A stretch of DNA of 64,000 nt from Sphingobacterium pedocola (GCF_015209965.1 NZ_MU158689.1:1414835-1478834); one strand, 5' to 3'. Shown: positions 23,590-33,451, numbered from the stretch's first letter. The notes: generated from the sequence alone by a model not told the origin. A program made the numbers and translations.

Positions 23590-24771
23590 TTAATTTACGA
23601 TCTGCCCCCAGAAACTGAGTTCTGCAATCACGACTTGTCCGGCACTACCATAAGTCGACGTGGTTTTATAGCGGATATACCGTACGGCAGGCATCAGCTC
23701 AAAGTCAAAATCTTCCCCTGCAAAAGAAGCATACTGTCTGTCCTCTGGTGTGACGATGGGACTTGGCTGACCTGATGGCTTAAATGAATTGAATGTTCCC
23801 ATCAACTGCCAGCTATCCCAACTGCCATCTGGTACAGGGTTATTACTTCCCCAGATCTCGAAAGAACGCACTGCAGCGCCTGAGTATTCGTAGCCCTGCC
23901 GTTGGAAGGATTTCATGCGACTAAGTACAACTGGTTTACCTAAGTCAATGGTTTGCCATTGTGGGATAGGAGCAGTTCCGGTTGTAGCAAAAATACCGGC
24001 GTTTTGCGCTAAGTTATTGTCCCAAAGTTTTTCAACGGAAAAGGACTCGACGTAATCGTAAGTGTCTCCTGGCAAACGTAATGCACTCCATGGTTTCGGA
24101 ATCAATTCCTCAAACATAGGCGTGAGCGCCTTGATGAGGGTATCGGACTTGTTGTTCCAGCGGTCGCGTACAAAAACAGCGAAACGTTTTTCTTCTGGTT
24201 CATATCCACGTGCCGAGAAGCTCCCCTCGAGTGCTCCTGTATAAAACGTCGTAACAGGAGCCCAAGTGTTTTGTCCGGTACTGTCCACCATGACCACAAT
24301 AGAAAGCTTGGCCTGTGATTCGTTTGTGAAGCTCACCTTGATACCTCCGAATGTATTTTCCAATGTAAGGTCTTTAAACACTTCTTTTACAGGCGGAGAT
24401 TTGGGTGTGATACGAATGACAAGCGGATCGGATGCTTTTTCGTTTTTGCCTACACTGTAGAGCTTCACGTTGTACGTACGTACATCGCCGAAGCCCACCA
24501 ATTCGAGCGTATCGATATACATCGAGGATTTGCCTTCGCGAAATACGCCCGGCTGTATTTCATACACCGCTTTGACGTAGGAGAAATTCGGGTCAGCGGG
24601 TGTATTGTATTTTAAGACCGCTGCACCGGGCAGCTCAGTCACCCGGACGTTGCTGATCTGTTGTGGTGCCGGAGCATTTGGGTCTATATGATCGAGTCTA
24701 CCCTCCTTTTCGCAACCAAATGTTACAGCGAGTAGGCATATCGATAGGAGTAAATAATATGTTCTTTTCAT
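23590..24771 (-). CDS. DUF4959/DUF5126/DUF5000 lipoprotein (SGBP candidate)
   Basis: The 393-residue lipoprotein has a lipobox TFGCEK (Cys 20). A DUF4959 module (about 35-125, QISNVRVTELPGAAVLKYN) is followed by a DUF5126 module (about 130-235, LENTFGGIKVSFTN to RDRWNNKSDTL) and a discoidin-like DUF5000 module (about 245-393, with LWDNN and WQTIDLGKPVVLSRMKSF). This architecture regularly follows susD in Bacteroidota PULs and is thought to bind glycan at the outer membrane. The start gives a standard lipoprotein signal. It begins 28 bases after the susD stop. Confidence 0.9.
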   Translation of the reverse strand: MKRTYYLLLSICLLAVTFGCEKEGRLDHIDPNAPAPQQISNVRVTELPGAAVLKYNTPADPNFSYVKAVYEIQPGVFREGKSSMYIDTLELVGFGDVRTYNVKLYSVGKNEKASDPLVIRITPKSPPVKEVFKDLTLENTFGGIKVSFTNESQAKLSIVVMVDSTGQNTWAPVTTFYTGALEGSFSARGYEPEEKRFAVFVRDRWNNKSDTLIKALTPMFEELIPKPWSALRLPGDTYDYVESFSVEKLWDNNLAQNAGIFATTGTAPIPQWQTIDLGKPVVLSRMKSFQRQGYEYSGAAVRSFEIWGSNNPVPDGSWDSWQLMGTFNSFKPSGQPSPIVTPEDRQYASFAGEDFDFELMPAVRYIRYKTTSTYGSAGQVVIAELSFWGQIVN

Positions 24772-24799
24772 CGTGCTTAATATTTAAATCTGTTCAAAT

Positions 24800-26698
24800 T
24801 TACCATCCTAAATTTTGGACCAGATTGGGGTTTACAGTAACGTTATTTTCGGAAATTGGCCAGAAGTAATCCCGGTTGCTGAAGGTCTGGTTCCAAATCA
24901 CTTTCGGACGATAATAGGCTTCGGCGCTTTCCTGAATGAGATCCCAGCTCCTGATCGGTGCATTCAGCGTTTGGACAGCGAGTTTCCAACGGCGAAGATC
25001 CCAAAATCGGTGGCCTTCGAACGCCAGTTCAATCATCCGTTCTTGTTGTATGATTTCGCGCATGCCGTTGATAGTTGTATACTTATCTGGACGTGTCGAA
25101 TGCGTATTCCATGACTCTGCCACGGGCAGGAGGCCAGCGCGTTCGCGTACACGGTCGACATATGTAAAGACATCGGCTACTGGTCCCTCGGCTTCATTCA
25201 ATGCTTCAGCGTACATCAAGTACAGGTCGGCAAGTCTGATGATCGGCCAAGGGTAGGGATTTACAGAATACTCTCTAACATGCCCCTCTACATTTTGGTA
25301 ATGGATGATTTTCTTGATCAGATATCCCGTAACAATACCAAAAGTTGGATCGCCCTGACCATGAAGCTGTTTGCTTTTAGCCATCAAATAGAACAAATCA
25401 TCTGGTTTTTTGTCGTCATACCTTCCTTGACCATACCATACTCCTCCGTCGAATGCCAAATCGGCATAAAATCTCGGCTCTCTGTCAAAGTGTAAGTTTG
25501 CTGTCGTATAACTTGTCCGAACATACAGTTTGTCTTTTTCTGTTGCTCTTTTGAGTCCGTAGCGACCGGCATAATCCCAGGACTTGTCTTCGTTGATCGG
25601 CACACCGTTCTTGCTGTAAAACATTTCGACGATTTTCAGCGGTGGGCCTAAGGCTTGACTAGAGGATACGTTGTCTCCATAAGCGGGGTTCAATCCACCG
25701 ATATTCGCCAGAAGCTGCAGTGCATCGGATTGACTTTGTGTATTTGCCCAAATCACTTCGCCATTCCACCGTTGGGCGAGACTGTTGCGAATGCTTAGTT
25801 GCGTACGTATGGTATCTGATAATGTACCTTGGGCGACATTGCCCTGGAAATAATACAGTTCTATTCCGTTGGCTTCGCTTATTTCTATGGCTTCGCGACA
25901 AGCTTCGGCTGCATCTTGCCATTTTTTAAGCGATACCTCCTGATTGAATAATTGTGTTCCATCCAAGTTGCGTAAGGCCGCCTGATCGGTATTGCCATTG
26001 AAAAGCGGGCTGGCAGCGGTTACCAAAATTTTTGCTTTTAAGGAGAGCGCAATCGGCGTCGTAATACGTCCATATCGGGATGGATCGACAATCTCGTCAG
26101 GAAGATTATTGTCAATTGCCGCCTCGTCCAAAAGTTGAACCATATAATTGAAGCACGAATCCACAGGATCTCTGTGTACACGCACCATTTCCGTGGTGGC
26201 GTCTATGGGTAGGTTAACTTTTACCATCGGTATCGGACCATACATCCGTACGAGGTAAAAATGATAATACGCTTTGAGTACTTTAACTTCTGCAATCCAG
26301 CGGTTACGCTCGGATTCTTCTATATCCGGAACACGATTGATGTTTTCCAAAAAGATGTTGCAGTCCCGCAGCGCACGGAACATATTATTCCAGTAACCGT
26401 TTCCGAAAGGGTTTACAATGTTTTGCATCCCGCGGGCAATGTTCCACATCTCACCCGCACTGTTTGGTCTACGCCAAATTTCATCTGCACCACTAAAAGC
26501 GGGGTTTTCATGACCATTGGCATCTCTGGGCATGTAAGAGTAACAGGTGTAAAGGAACTTTTCGGCCTGTGCCCGCATCGCAAACGCATTGTCTATCGTA
26601 GCCACGTTGTCGGGTACTACGTCGAGGTATTTCTGGCAGCCTAAAAGAAGTGTAAGCAGCAAAAATGAGTTTATTATCGATATGATGTACTTTTTCAT
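24800..26698 (-). CDS. susD: SusD/RagB-like glycan-binding lipoprotein
   Basis: The 632-residue protein has a lipobox LLLGCQK (Cys 21). The SusD-like N-domain contains MRDCN-type NMFRALRDCNIFLENINRVPD and LKAYYHFYLVRMYGPIPMV. The C-terminal RagB domain contains RLADLYLMYAEALNEAEGP, RVRERAG and RMIELAFEGHRFWDLRRWKLA. Length is normal for the larger members. It forms the lid of the SusC transporter and captures oligosaccharides at the surface. It lies 31 bases downstream of susC, as expected. Confidence 0.97.
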   Translation of the reverse strand: MKKYIISIINSFLLLTLLLGCQKYLDVVPDNVATIDNAFAMRAQAEKFLYTCYSYMPRDANGHENPAFSGADEIWRRPNSAGEMWNIARGMQNIVNPFGNGYWNNMFRALRDCNIFLENINRVPDIEESERNRWIAEVKVLKAYYHFYLVRMYGPIPMVKVNLPIDATTEMVRVHRDPVDSCFNYMVQLLDEAAIDNNLPDEIVDPSRYGRITTPIALSLKAKILVTAASPLFNGNTDQAALRNLDGTQLFNQEVSLKKWQDAAEACREAIEISEANGIELYYFQGNVAQGTLSDTIRTQLSIRNSLAQRWNGEVIWANTQSQSDALQLLANIGGLNPAYGDNVSSSQALGPPLKIVEMFYSKNGVPINEDKSWDYAGRYGLKRATEKDKLYVRTSYTTANLHFDREPRFYADLAFDGGVWYGQGRYDDKKPDDLFYLMAKSKQLHGQGDPTFGIVTGYLIKKIIHYQNVEGHVREYSVNPYPWPIIRLADLYLMYAEALNEAEGPVADVFTYVDRVRERAGLLPVAESWNTHSTRPDKYTTINGMREIIQQERMIELAFEGHRFWDLRRWKLAVQTLNAPIRSWDLIQESAEAYYRPKVIWNQTFSNRDYFWPISENNVTVNPNLVQNLGW

Positions 26699-26729
26699 CA
26701 GAATACTTTTTTTATTGATTTACTGAACA

Positions 26730-29700
26730 TTAAAACTTCATGTTGAGACCGAAATTAAACACACGCTGGAGGGGATAGCCCAATCCATTTCCACCCATCT
26801 CGGGATCCCATAAATCAAAACTACTCAGGTTCAGTAGGTTTGTTCCGTTGACATAAATACGTAGATTACTCATATATAGACGTGTACTCCACTTTTCGGG
26901 TAGTGTATAGCCCACTTCGACCTGCTTGAGCCTAAGAAAAGATCCATCACGCATAAACCAAGTGCTTCGTTGATTGTTATTGTTGTTGATATTTGGGCTC
27001 AACCGTGGCCATAATGCGTAGATGTCGCGTTTGTCTTCTGACCAATAGCTATCTGCATAAGCCTGCATTACTTGTGTTTCATTGTTGAATGGAGAAGTTG
27101 CTGCTGCATCTATCCAAAAAGACTCATTGGCCAAACCCTGGAAAAAAGCAGAGGCATCAAATCCTTTGAATCCGGCTGAAAAACCAAACCCATAAACAAT
27201 CTGCGGTGTAGTGGGATTTCCGATGGGAACCATATCTGCAGACGTGATCTGCCCATCGCTATTCACATCCAGGTATTTAATGTCACCCCCACCATATTCA
27301 CCAAAGTTTTGTTTCGGCGAATTCTCCGCCTCGGCGTCATCCGTAAATAAACGTTCTGCAATATATCCGTACTGTTGAGAAATCTGCTGACCGGCGCGGT
27401 AACGGTAAGATTCGAGGTATTGGGGTTCTTCGTACACCTCATAACGCCCCGTGGCATAGGTAAAGTTACCCCTAGCGGATAACCACAATCCGTTGGCAAA
27501 GGAATGAGAATAGTCTACGGAGGCATCGACCCCTCTTCCAGACGCTTCACCCACATTGGCCATAATCGGTGCCGCAAAACCCATGGTCGTGGGTATAGAG
27601 GCTCGGGTCATCAAGATGTTTTTCCGGTATTCCTCAAAATATTCGGCGATGATATTTACTTTGTTGAAGAGCCCCAATTCGAGGGCTATATTGCGTTTCG
27701 CGGCCGTTTCCCAAGTGATATCACTGTTGGCATAGCGGGAAAGAGATACACCGGGGAGGCGGTGATTGGTGACACCATTGCCAAAAATAGCAGCACGGTC
27801 CTCGTTATTCATATTGACGTTTGACAGGTAGAAAAACCGGTCTTGAGGGGATCCAATCGCATCGTTTCCGATCAACCCATAGGTGGCACGCAACCGGAGG
27901 TTCGTAAATGTATTCTTTAAAGGTTCAAAAAACTTCTCGTTGCTCACACTCCATGCCACGCCGAAAGATGGAAAAAAGCCGAATCGCTTGCTTTCATGAA
28001 AACGCTCGGAACCGTTGTACCCAAAGTTAAACTCTGCAAAATAGCGATTGTCATAGGCATATGTAGTACGGCCCGACAAACCTAAGTTGCGGAAAGGTAA
28101 AGAGAGTTGCAAATCGGCAGCATTTGCGTTGGAGTTGCTGCGCATGATATACACGAGTAAACCACTTAGATTGTGTTTATTGCCAAATGTACGGTTGTAG
28201 TTTAACATCGACTCCATATAGAATACGGAACTGATGTCGCGATTATCTTCGCGATAACCTAGGTATTCCGTTGCGGTATTTTCATTGATCGGTTTGATAC
28301 TATACTGATCTGCAATGCGGTCATAGGCACTCAGCTCATAAAAGAAAGGGTTATAAAACCGGCTTATGCCAAAATAGGAAGAGCGGTTGGTGTTCATCAT
28401 CACCCGAAAGGAAAGCCCCTCAGTAAATGCTTTTAGATCTTGTTTGAGCTCCAATTGAGCAAGCATTAGCGATCTTTGATAGTCTTTGTATCCTTTGGTC
28501 ATGTCTGCATACGGATTGATGTAGCCGGCTACGTCACCCTTGCGAAAATTACCAAACATGATGTGCTTGACATATTGATGATCGTCATCCATAGGATAGT
28601 ATGCAGGGAAAAGCACCGGATTGGAACGCATGACTTTACGGTACATGTCTGCTCCTCCGTCAATCGGACCGACATAATCGTCAAACGTGCCACTCAATCG
28701 CACCAACATCTCTGTGGTTTTGGTCAGGTCGATCGTAATGTTCGATCGCAAGGAATAACTTTTTAAATCGATATTGTTGTTGAAGTTGTTCCTACGGTCC
28801 ACTTTCATAATCCCATTGTCTCTATTGAAAGATCCGGATACAAAATAGCGGGCCACGCCACCGCCGCCACTGACGTTCAGGTTGACACGCTGATTGTTCG
28901 TGTAGTCTTTAAACATGATTTCGCGCCAGTCATTTGCGGGGTATATATAAGGGTTTGCACCATTCACGGTGTTCTCTATCTTATCATCAGAGTAAAGCGT
29001 TTGGCCCAAAGGGTCACGGGTCAAGATGGACTCATTTGCCATTTTCATGTATGTGATTGGATCCGCCAGTTCGATATTTTGGGTAGGTGCGGATATCGAG
29101 TTTTCCAGCCGAAGCGACAAACTGGCTCTGCCTACTGCTCCCTGTTTGGTCGTTACTAAAATCACCCCATTGGCACCCCGCGCACCATAAAGAGCCGTAG
29201 AGGTGGCATCTTTCATGATGGAAAAGCTCGCAATATCATCCGGCTGCAAACGCGCGAGGTCGGTGGTACTAAGCTCTATCCCATCAATTAATATCAATGG
29301 AGTGGTTTTATAACCGAAAGTAGTAACCCCACGTACAAAGAAGTCGGCATTATCCGCTCCCGGCTCACCACTACGCTGATAGGCGATTACACCAGCAGCT
29401 CTACCGGCCAATGCAGTGGTCAGATTGCTGGAAGGTACTTTCAAATCGGATGGTTTTATTGAGGTAACCGATCCGATCATGTCCGTTCGCTTTTGTGTTC
29501 CGAAAGCAACAACTACAACGTCGTCCAAGATGTTATCAGACGCCTTCAACGTAACATCAATTGTACTTTTTCCTTTAACGGAAACTTCCTGACTAATAAA
29601 ACCAACCCTTGAGAATACCAAGACATCTTCTTCATCAGGTACATCCAGTATATACTGTCCATTAACATCAGAAGTCGTTCCAATACCAGGCTTACCCTTA

Positions 29701-30143
29701 ACGACAATAGAAACGCCCGGTAAATAACCAGTAGTATCAGATACTGTACCTTTAATCTCTCTAGAAACGGCGGCCACGACCTTCTTCCTCTCCAGTACGA
29801 TTGTCTTATCGACGATAGAAAAAGTTAGGTTCTGACCTTTCAAAGTAGCTTCAAGGGTTTCCTTTAGTGTCGCATTTTTTAAGTTGATATCTACTGGTGA
29901 GGTACCTATCAATATTTCGTTCTCATACCAGAAATAATACCCACTCTGGGTTTCTATCTTATTGAAGACCTTTTTTAACGAACTGTTTTTTTCTGATAAT
30001 GTAATTTTTTGTGCTTTCACTGTCGCACTGACCTGTAAACAGGTGATTATCAAAAATAATACTGTCAATTTCATAATCAGAAAAATCTTAGTAATTGGCT
30101 TAGGATCGGGGTAAAGTAGCTCCCGAATTGCAAAAAAATTCAT
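26730..30143 (-). CDS. susC: SusC/RagA TonB-dependent transporter with STN domain
   Basis: The 1137-residue outer-membrane protein has a signal peptide after a short N-terminal extension (core MKLTVLFLIITCLQVSATVKAQ). A secretin/TonB N-terminal (STN) domain covers about 50-115, a carboxypeptidase-like beta domain 125-200, and the plug has VVVAFGTQKR and the TSTALYGARGANGVILVTTKQG block. A 22-strand barrel ends in FNFGLNMKF. The STN domain is the part that signals to FecR anti-sigma factors, and a fecR/sigma pair lies just upstream. It should import glycan fragments. Extended starts like this one occur in Sphingobacteriaceae; the inner ATG at 30074 is an alternative. Confidence 0.97.
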   Translation of the reverse strand: MNFFAIRELLYPDPKPITKIFLIMKLTVLFLIITCLQVSATVKAQKITLSEKNSSLKKVFNKIETQSGYYFWYENEILIGTSPVDINLKNATLKETLEATLKGQNLTFSIVDKTIVLERKKVVAAVSREIKGTVSDTTGYLPGVSIVVKGKPGIGTTSDVNGQYILDVPDEEDVLVFSRVGFISQEVSVKGKSTIDVTLKASDNILDDVVVVAFGTQKRTDMIGSVTSIKPSDLKVPSSNLTTALAGRAAGVIAYQRSGEPGADNADFFVRGVTTFGYKTTPLILIDGIELSTTDLARLQPDDIASFSIMKDATSTALYGARGANGVILVTTKQGAVGRASLSLRLENSISAPTQNIELADPITYMKMANESILTRDPLGQTLYSDDKIENTVNGANPYIYPANDWREIMFKDYTNNQRVNLNVSGGGGVARYFVSGSFNRDNGIMKVDRRNNFNNNIDLKSYSLRSNITIDLTKTTEMLVRLSGTFDDYVGPIDGGADMYRKVMRSNPVLFPAYYPMDDDHQYVKHIMFGNFRKGDVAGYINPYADMTKGYKDYQRSLMLAQLELKQDLKAFTEGLSFRVMMNTNRSSYFGISRFYNPFFYELSAYDRIADQYSIKPINENTATEYLGYREDNRDISSVFYMESMLNYNRTFGNKHNLSGLLVYIMRSNSNANAADLQLSLPFRNLGLSGRTTYAYDNRYFAEFNFGYNGSERFHESKRFGFFPSFGVAWSVSNEKFFEPLKNTFTNLRLRATYGLIGNDAIGSPQDRFFYLSNVNMNNEDRAAIFGNGVTNHRLPGVSLSRYANSDITWETAAKRNIALELGLFNKVNIIAEYFEEYRKNILMTRASIPTTMGFAAPIMANVGEASGRGVDASVDYSHSFANGLWLSARGNFTYATGRYEVYEEPQYLESYRYRAGQQISQQYGYIAERLFTDDAEAENSPKQNFGEYGGGDIKYLDVNSDGQITSADMVPIGNPTTPQIVYGFGFSAGFKGFDASAFFQGLANESFWIDAAATSPFNNETQVMQAYADSYWSEDKRDIYALWPRLSPNINNNNNQRSTWFMRDGSFLRLKQVEVGYTLPEKWSTRLYMSNLRIYVNGTNLLNLSSFDLWDPEMGGNGLGYPLQRVFNFGLNMKF

Positions 30144-30223
30144 ACTTTTGAATGTTTGGGTTGTTTGTTTAGAAGATTAAGAATTTTACATGGGCCCAGA
30201 TTTCTGCCGTCATACAGCAGAGT

Positions 30224-30253
30224 AAAGCCGGGATGTTCGCGCAGACCGGCTTT
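30224..30253. terminator. Hairpin between fecR and susC
   Basis: AAAGCCGG (30224-30231) and CCGGCTTT (30246-30253) pair perfectly over 8 bp with a 14-base loop. The T-run is clear on the + strand (CTTTTTCTG) and weak on the minus strand. As fecR and susC both run minus, it may partly separate fecR transcription from the PUL operon. Confidence 0.45.
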
Positions 30254-30334
30254 TTCTGTATCAGTTGATCTTTAGTAGTACTGTTTCATCTCTGTTTTAG
30301 TTTATTTGGTTAGCTTATTTAGTTAATAACTATT

Positions 30335-31567
30335 TTAAGGCAAAACGGTTATCTTTCTGCCTTTCACTTCAAAATGGATATTGCTCTTTTCTAGGATCTC
30401 CAGAAGCTGATTTAGGTTTGAACTTCTGGATATTTTTCCTGTAAATATTCTTGGAGGCAACAGCGTTGAATATTCGACCTCTACATTATACCATCTCGCC
30501 ACCTGTCGCATAATACTTTCGATATCGGCGTCCACAAAAGAGATTAAGTCGTCTTTCCATGCGACCTGCTGTTGAACATCCACTTTTGATACCCTTATGT
30601 TGCTGCCGACTTTTGATTGTTGGCCGGGACTGAGCAACTTAGAGTCGACCAGCTTGCCGGTGGCATTCAAACTACTCACTCTTACGGAACCTTCTATCAA
30701 TGTTGTTGTGTAATCGCCCTCTTCGGGATATGAATTTACATTAAAATGGGTACCGAGTACTTTGATCTCTTGTCCATACTTATCTCCTTTAGAAGGTACT
30801 TTAACGATGAAAGGAACGAATTTTTGAGACTGCGCATTCACTGGATCTTCTTTTTGACTGGCCACTTCAAAATAGACCTCACCTGTAATTTCCACCTTTC
30901 GTTCATCACCGTCAAACGACGACGGGAAGCTGATAGAAGATGCCGAATTTAGCCAAGCTCTTGTTCCATCCGGCAGGTTGAGTTGATACTGCCCTCCCCT
31001 TGGCGTTTCCAATGTCAATATCTGTATGGTGTTTTCCGCAGCTTCCATATTCCCTATTTCTATTATACCATCTGCAGTTTTACTAATTGCTCCCCCCGTT
31101 CCAGAAATAAATCCATTTACGGCCTGTTCAAGTACGACCTGAGTGCCATCAGCTAGCGTAAGTATCGCTTTATTACCACCCGGCTCTATCACTTTCGGTT
31201 TAGCTATCTCTGCAATCTCCACAAGAGATTGGTTTATATCTGAAAGCATAAACAAATACGATCCTCCGAGAATTATTAAAATGGCTGCAGCAACCGAAAA
31301 AACCTTTGACCATTTGACAACTAGGACACGGTCTTCCTCCCCTTCTTCGGTAATCCTCTCTTTTAAATTCTGATATACGTGGAGAATACGTTCATCAACC
31401 CCTGTCAATTCTTCGCCCTGATGCTGACTTCTTAAATGTTCGTTAATAGCCTGTTTTAGCTCTACTTGGTTATCAGATATATCAAATGACTTCATCAGGT
31501 ATTTGATTTCCTCTTTCGTACATTCGTTGTTGATATATCTTTTGAAGAGATCGTTTAATTCATCCAT
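30335..31567 (-). CDS. FecR family anti-sigma factor
   Basis: From the ATG at 31567 the protein has 410 residues and starts MDELNDLFKRYINNECTKEE, the usual FecR-family cytoplasmic opening. Longer in-frame starts to 31720 would add a non-conserved hydrophobic stretch. A single membrane helix lies at about 92-110 in the new numbering (VFSVAAAILIILGGSYLFML). The periplasmic FecR domain contains TPRGGQYQLNLPDGTRAWLN and VEITGEVYFEVA. The C-terminal DUF4974 domain contains IESIMRQVARWYNVEVEY. It should hold the ECF sigma factor inactive until the STN domain of SusC signals ligand. Confidence 0.93.
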   Translation of the reverse strand: MDELNDLFKRYINNECTKEEIKYLMKSFDISDNQVELKQAINEHLRSQHQGEELTGVDERILHVYQNLKERITEEGEEDRVLVVKWSKVFSVAAAILIILGGSYLFMLSDINQSLVEIAEIAKPKVIEPGGNKAILTLADGTQVVLEQAVNGFISGTGGAISKTADGIIEIGNMEAAENTIQILTLETPRGGQYQLNLPDGTRAWLNSASSISFPSSFDGDERKVEITGEVYFEVASQKEDPVNAQSQKFVPFIVKVPSKGDKYGQEIKVLGTHFNVNSYPEEGDYTTTLIEGSVRVSSLNATGKLVDSKLLSPGQQSKVGSNIRVSKVDVQQQVAWKDDLISFVDADIESIMRQVARWYNVEVEYSTLLPPRIFTGKISRSSNLNQLLEILEKSNIHFEVKGRKITVLP

Positions 31568-31931
31568 AGTTAATACAGGCTTTATATACAAGTAATACGA
31601 ATCAAAAATAAAGTCCATTGAGTTCTTTTTTAGAAAAAAACCTAACAAACTGTTTATCAAACACATTATTTTTAAAATCACAATTGTTCCACCTTTAATA
31701 ATTGAGTTTTGCAAAAACATTATTTAGATCTAAATAGGAATTCAATTTGTAATCTTTCCTAAAAAAAGCTACGGGAAGATTGCAAGCTGATTATAAAACC
31801 TCAAATATTCAAGTCATAATCTGTTCAATTAATTCTTCCATTGATTATTTTTTTGCTTAATTTGTTCTTAGGTTGATCGACACAATCAATTACTTAGAGG
31901 TAAACTGGCCAGGGCGAATTTAAACATAGGT
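31568..31931. promoter_or_regulatory. Divergent control region between fecR and the ECF sigma gene
   Basis: This stretch of 364 AT-rich bases lies between two divergent starts. It must hold both promoters, but I could not assign clear -33/-7 boxes. No gene or strong repeat is seen. Confidence 0.4.
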
Positions 31932-32528
31932 ATGAATGTCATAGAAATAGAGGAATCCAAAGATTTGCTTTTAAAACTCAGACAAGGTAGCGAACCGGCT
32001 TTTAACGAGATCTATATGATGTATGCTAAAACGCTATATCAACGAATTTTTAGTATTGTCAAAGACAGTTCTGTCACAGAAGAGCTCCTTCAGGATTTGT
32101 TTTTAAAAATCTGGCAAAAACGCGATGTGATCAATCCAGAACTATCTTTTAAATCTTTCCTATATACTATAGCCAATAATCTGGTTTATGACTACATGCG
32201 GAAAGTGGCCTGCGATAAACGGCTTGTGGCGAGTTTAATGATCAATTCAGTAGACTATTACCTGCATACCGAAGAAGCCTATAATGTAAAAGAAACAAAT
32301 TTTATTCTCACTGAAGCGATCAATAAATTAAGTCCACAACAGAAGCAGGTATTTACTTTATGTAAAATTGAAGGTAAGAGTTATAAAGAAGCCAGCCAGA
32401 TTTTGGGCATCACCACAGATACGGTAAATAGTCATGTCGTGAAATCGAGCCGTTACATCCGGTCTTATCTAAAGGAAAACCTGAAGCTTACTGTTGCCAT
32501 CATGATCATGCTGAGCTTGAATCCCTAG
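31932..32528 (+). CDS. ECF RNA polymerase sigma factor (Bacteroidota PUL type)
   Basis: The 198-residue protein has sigma region 2 at about 20-90, with FNEIYMMYAKTLYQRI and ELLQDLFLKIWQKRD, and LYTIANNLVYDYMRK after it. Region 4 at about 125-180 contains INKLSPQQKQVFTLCKIEGKSYKEASQILGIT and SHVVKSSRYIRSYL. This is the standard sigma-70 family seen in hybrid sigma/anti-sigma PULs. It is divergent from fecR, and the pair should switch the PUL on. The start ATG at 31932 follows AAACATAGGT, a reasonable ribosome site for this phylum. Confidence 0.95.
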   Translation: MNVIEIEESKDLLLKLRQGSEPAFNEIYMMYAKTLYQRIFSIVKDSSVTEELLQDLFLKIWQKRDVINPELSFKSFLYTIANNLVYDYMRKVACDKRLVASLMINSVDYYLHTEEAYNVKETNFILTEAINKLSPQQKQVFTLCKIEGKSYKEASQILGITTDTVNSHVVKSSRYIRSYLKENLKLTVAIMIMLSLNP

Positions 32529-32702
32529 TGAACACCTTTTTTTCTCAGTTTCTTTACCAACGCCAGAATACTACAGCTTTTTTTACTCCTGCACAATATC
32601 GTGTATATCTCTTATCGAAAACGGAGACACCCAATATCTGCGTAATCTCATATATCGAGAGAGTGCTTTTCAGCATATACTTGAGCATTGCCACAATTTA
32701 AT

Positions 32703-32745
32703 AACTAATATTTTTAGTGAATTTATATCGTCAAAAATTTGATAT
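32703..32745 (+). promoter_or_regulatory. Second copy of the DUF1016 promoter/operator module
   Basis: AACTAATATTTTTAGT followed by ATATCGTC-AAAAA-TTTGATAT closely matches 229-271. The inverted repeat is decayed, and the ATG just after it leads only to a stop. The KilA-N gene starts 52 bases later, so this is probably a promoter left over from a lost nuclease gene. The preceding bases 32529-32700 show nothing recognisable. Confidence 0.5.
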
Positions 32746-32797
32746 CCATGCATTAAGTTTAAAATATGTGACCGCTAGCTAATAGCGAATTATAAAT

Positions 32798-33451
32798 ATG
32801 GGGAATTTTATGAGTAAGAATAAAAAGATAAACGTCAAAGGAGTTGATATACTGTTGTATCAAAATAACCATGAAGATTTCATATCACTTACGGACATCG
32901 CAAGACACAAAGATTCAAATCATACTGACGATCTGGTTAAAAACTGGATGAGAAACCGAAATACAATTGAACTCTTAGGCTTTTGGGAGACAATATACAA
33001 CCCATATTTTAAACCCGTCGAATTCGACGGGTTTAGAAAACAAGCTGGATTGAACAGTTTTGTGATGACTCCCAAGCGATGGATTGAAAGTACAAATGCA
33101 GTGGGCATAGTTTCAAAATCTGGTAGATACGGAGGAACATTTGCTCACAAAGATATCGCGCTAGAATTCGCCGCATGGATTTCTATTGAGTTTAAGTTGT
33201 ATGTCATCAAAGAGTTCCAACGTCTCAAAGACGAGGAAAACGATCGCTTAAAACTAGAATGGAATCTTCAACGTACATTATCAAAAATCAATTACCATAT
33301 CCATACGGATGCTATCAAAGAAAACCTGATACCCCGAGAGGTAACCAAACGACAAGCTGGAATCGTCTATGCTACAGAAGCCGATCTTCTAAATGTTGCC
33401 TTATTTGGATTCACCGCCAGGGAGTGGCGAGAAACCAATCAACAGTACTAA
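32798..33451 (+). CDS. KilA-N domain protein, C-terminally truncated
   Basis: The 217-residue protein has a KilA-N DNA-binding domain at about 12-125: FISLTDIARHKDSNHTDDLVKNWMRNRNTIELLGFWE, then FVMTPKRWIESTNAVGI and GGTFAHKDIALEFAAWIS. Family members from Bacteroidota usually continue past the ADLLNVALFGFTAREWRE block for about 50-60 more residues. Here the frame stops after NQQY and the next bases belong to an ORF6N gene, so the C-terminus appears lost at a recombination joint. KilA-N proteins are phage-type antirepressors. The fragment might still bind DNA. Confidence 0.8.
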   Translation: MGNFMSKNKKINVKGVDILLYQNNHEDFISLTDIARHKDSNHTDDLVKNWMRNRNTIELLGFWETIYNPYFKPVEFDGFRKQAGLNSFVMTPKRWIESTNAVGIVSKSGRYGGTFAHKDIALEFAAWISIEFKLYVIKEFQRLKDEENDRLKLEWNLQRTLSKINYHIHTDAIKENLIPREVTKRQAGIVYATEADLLNVALFGFTAREWRETNQQY

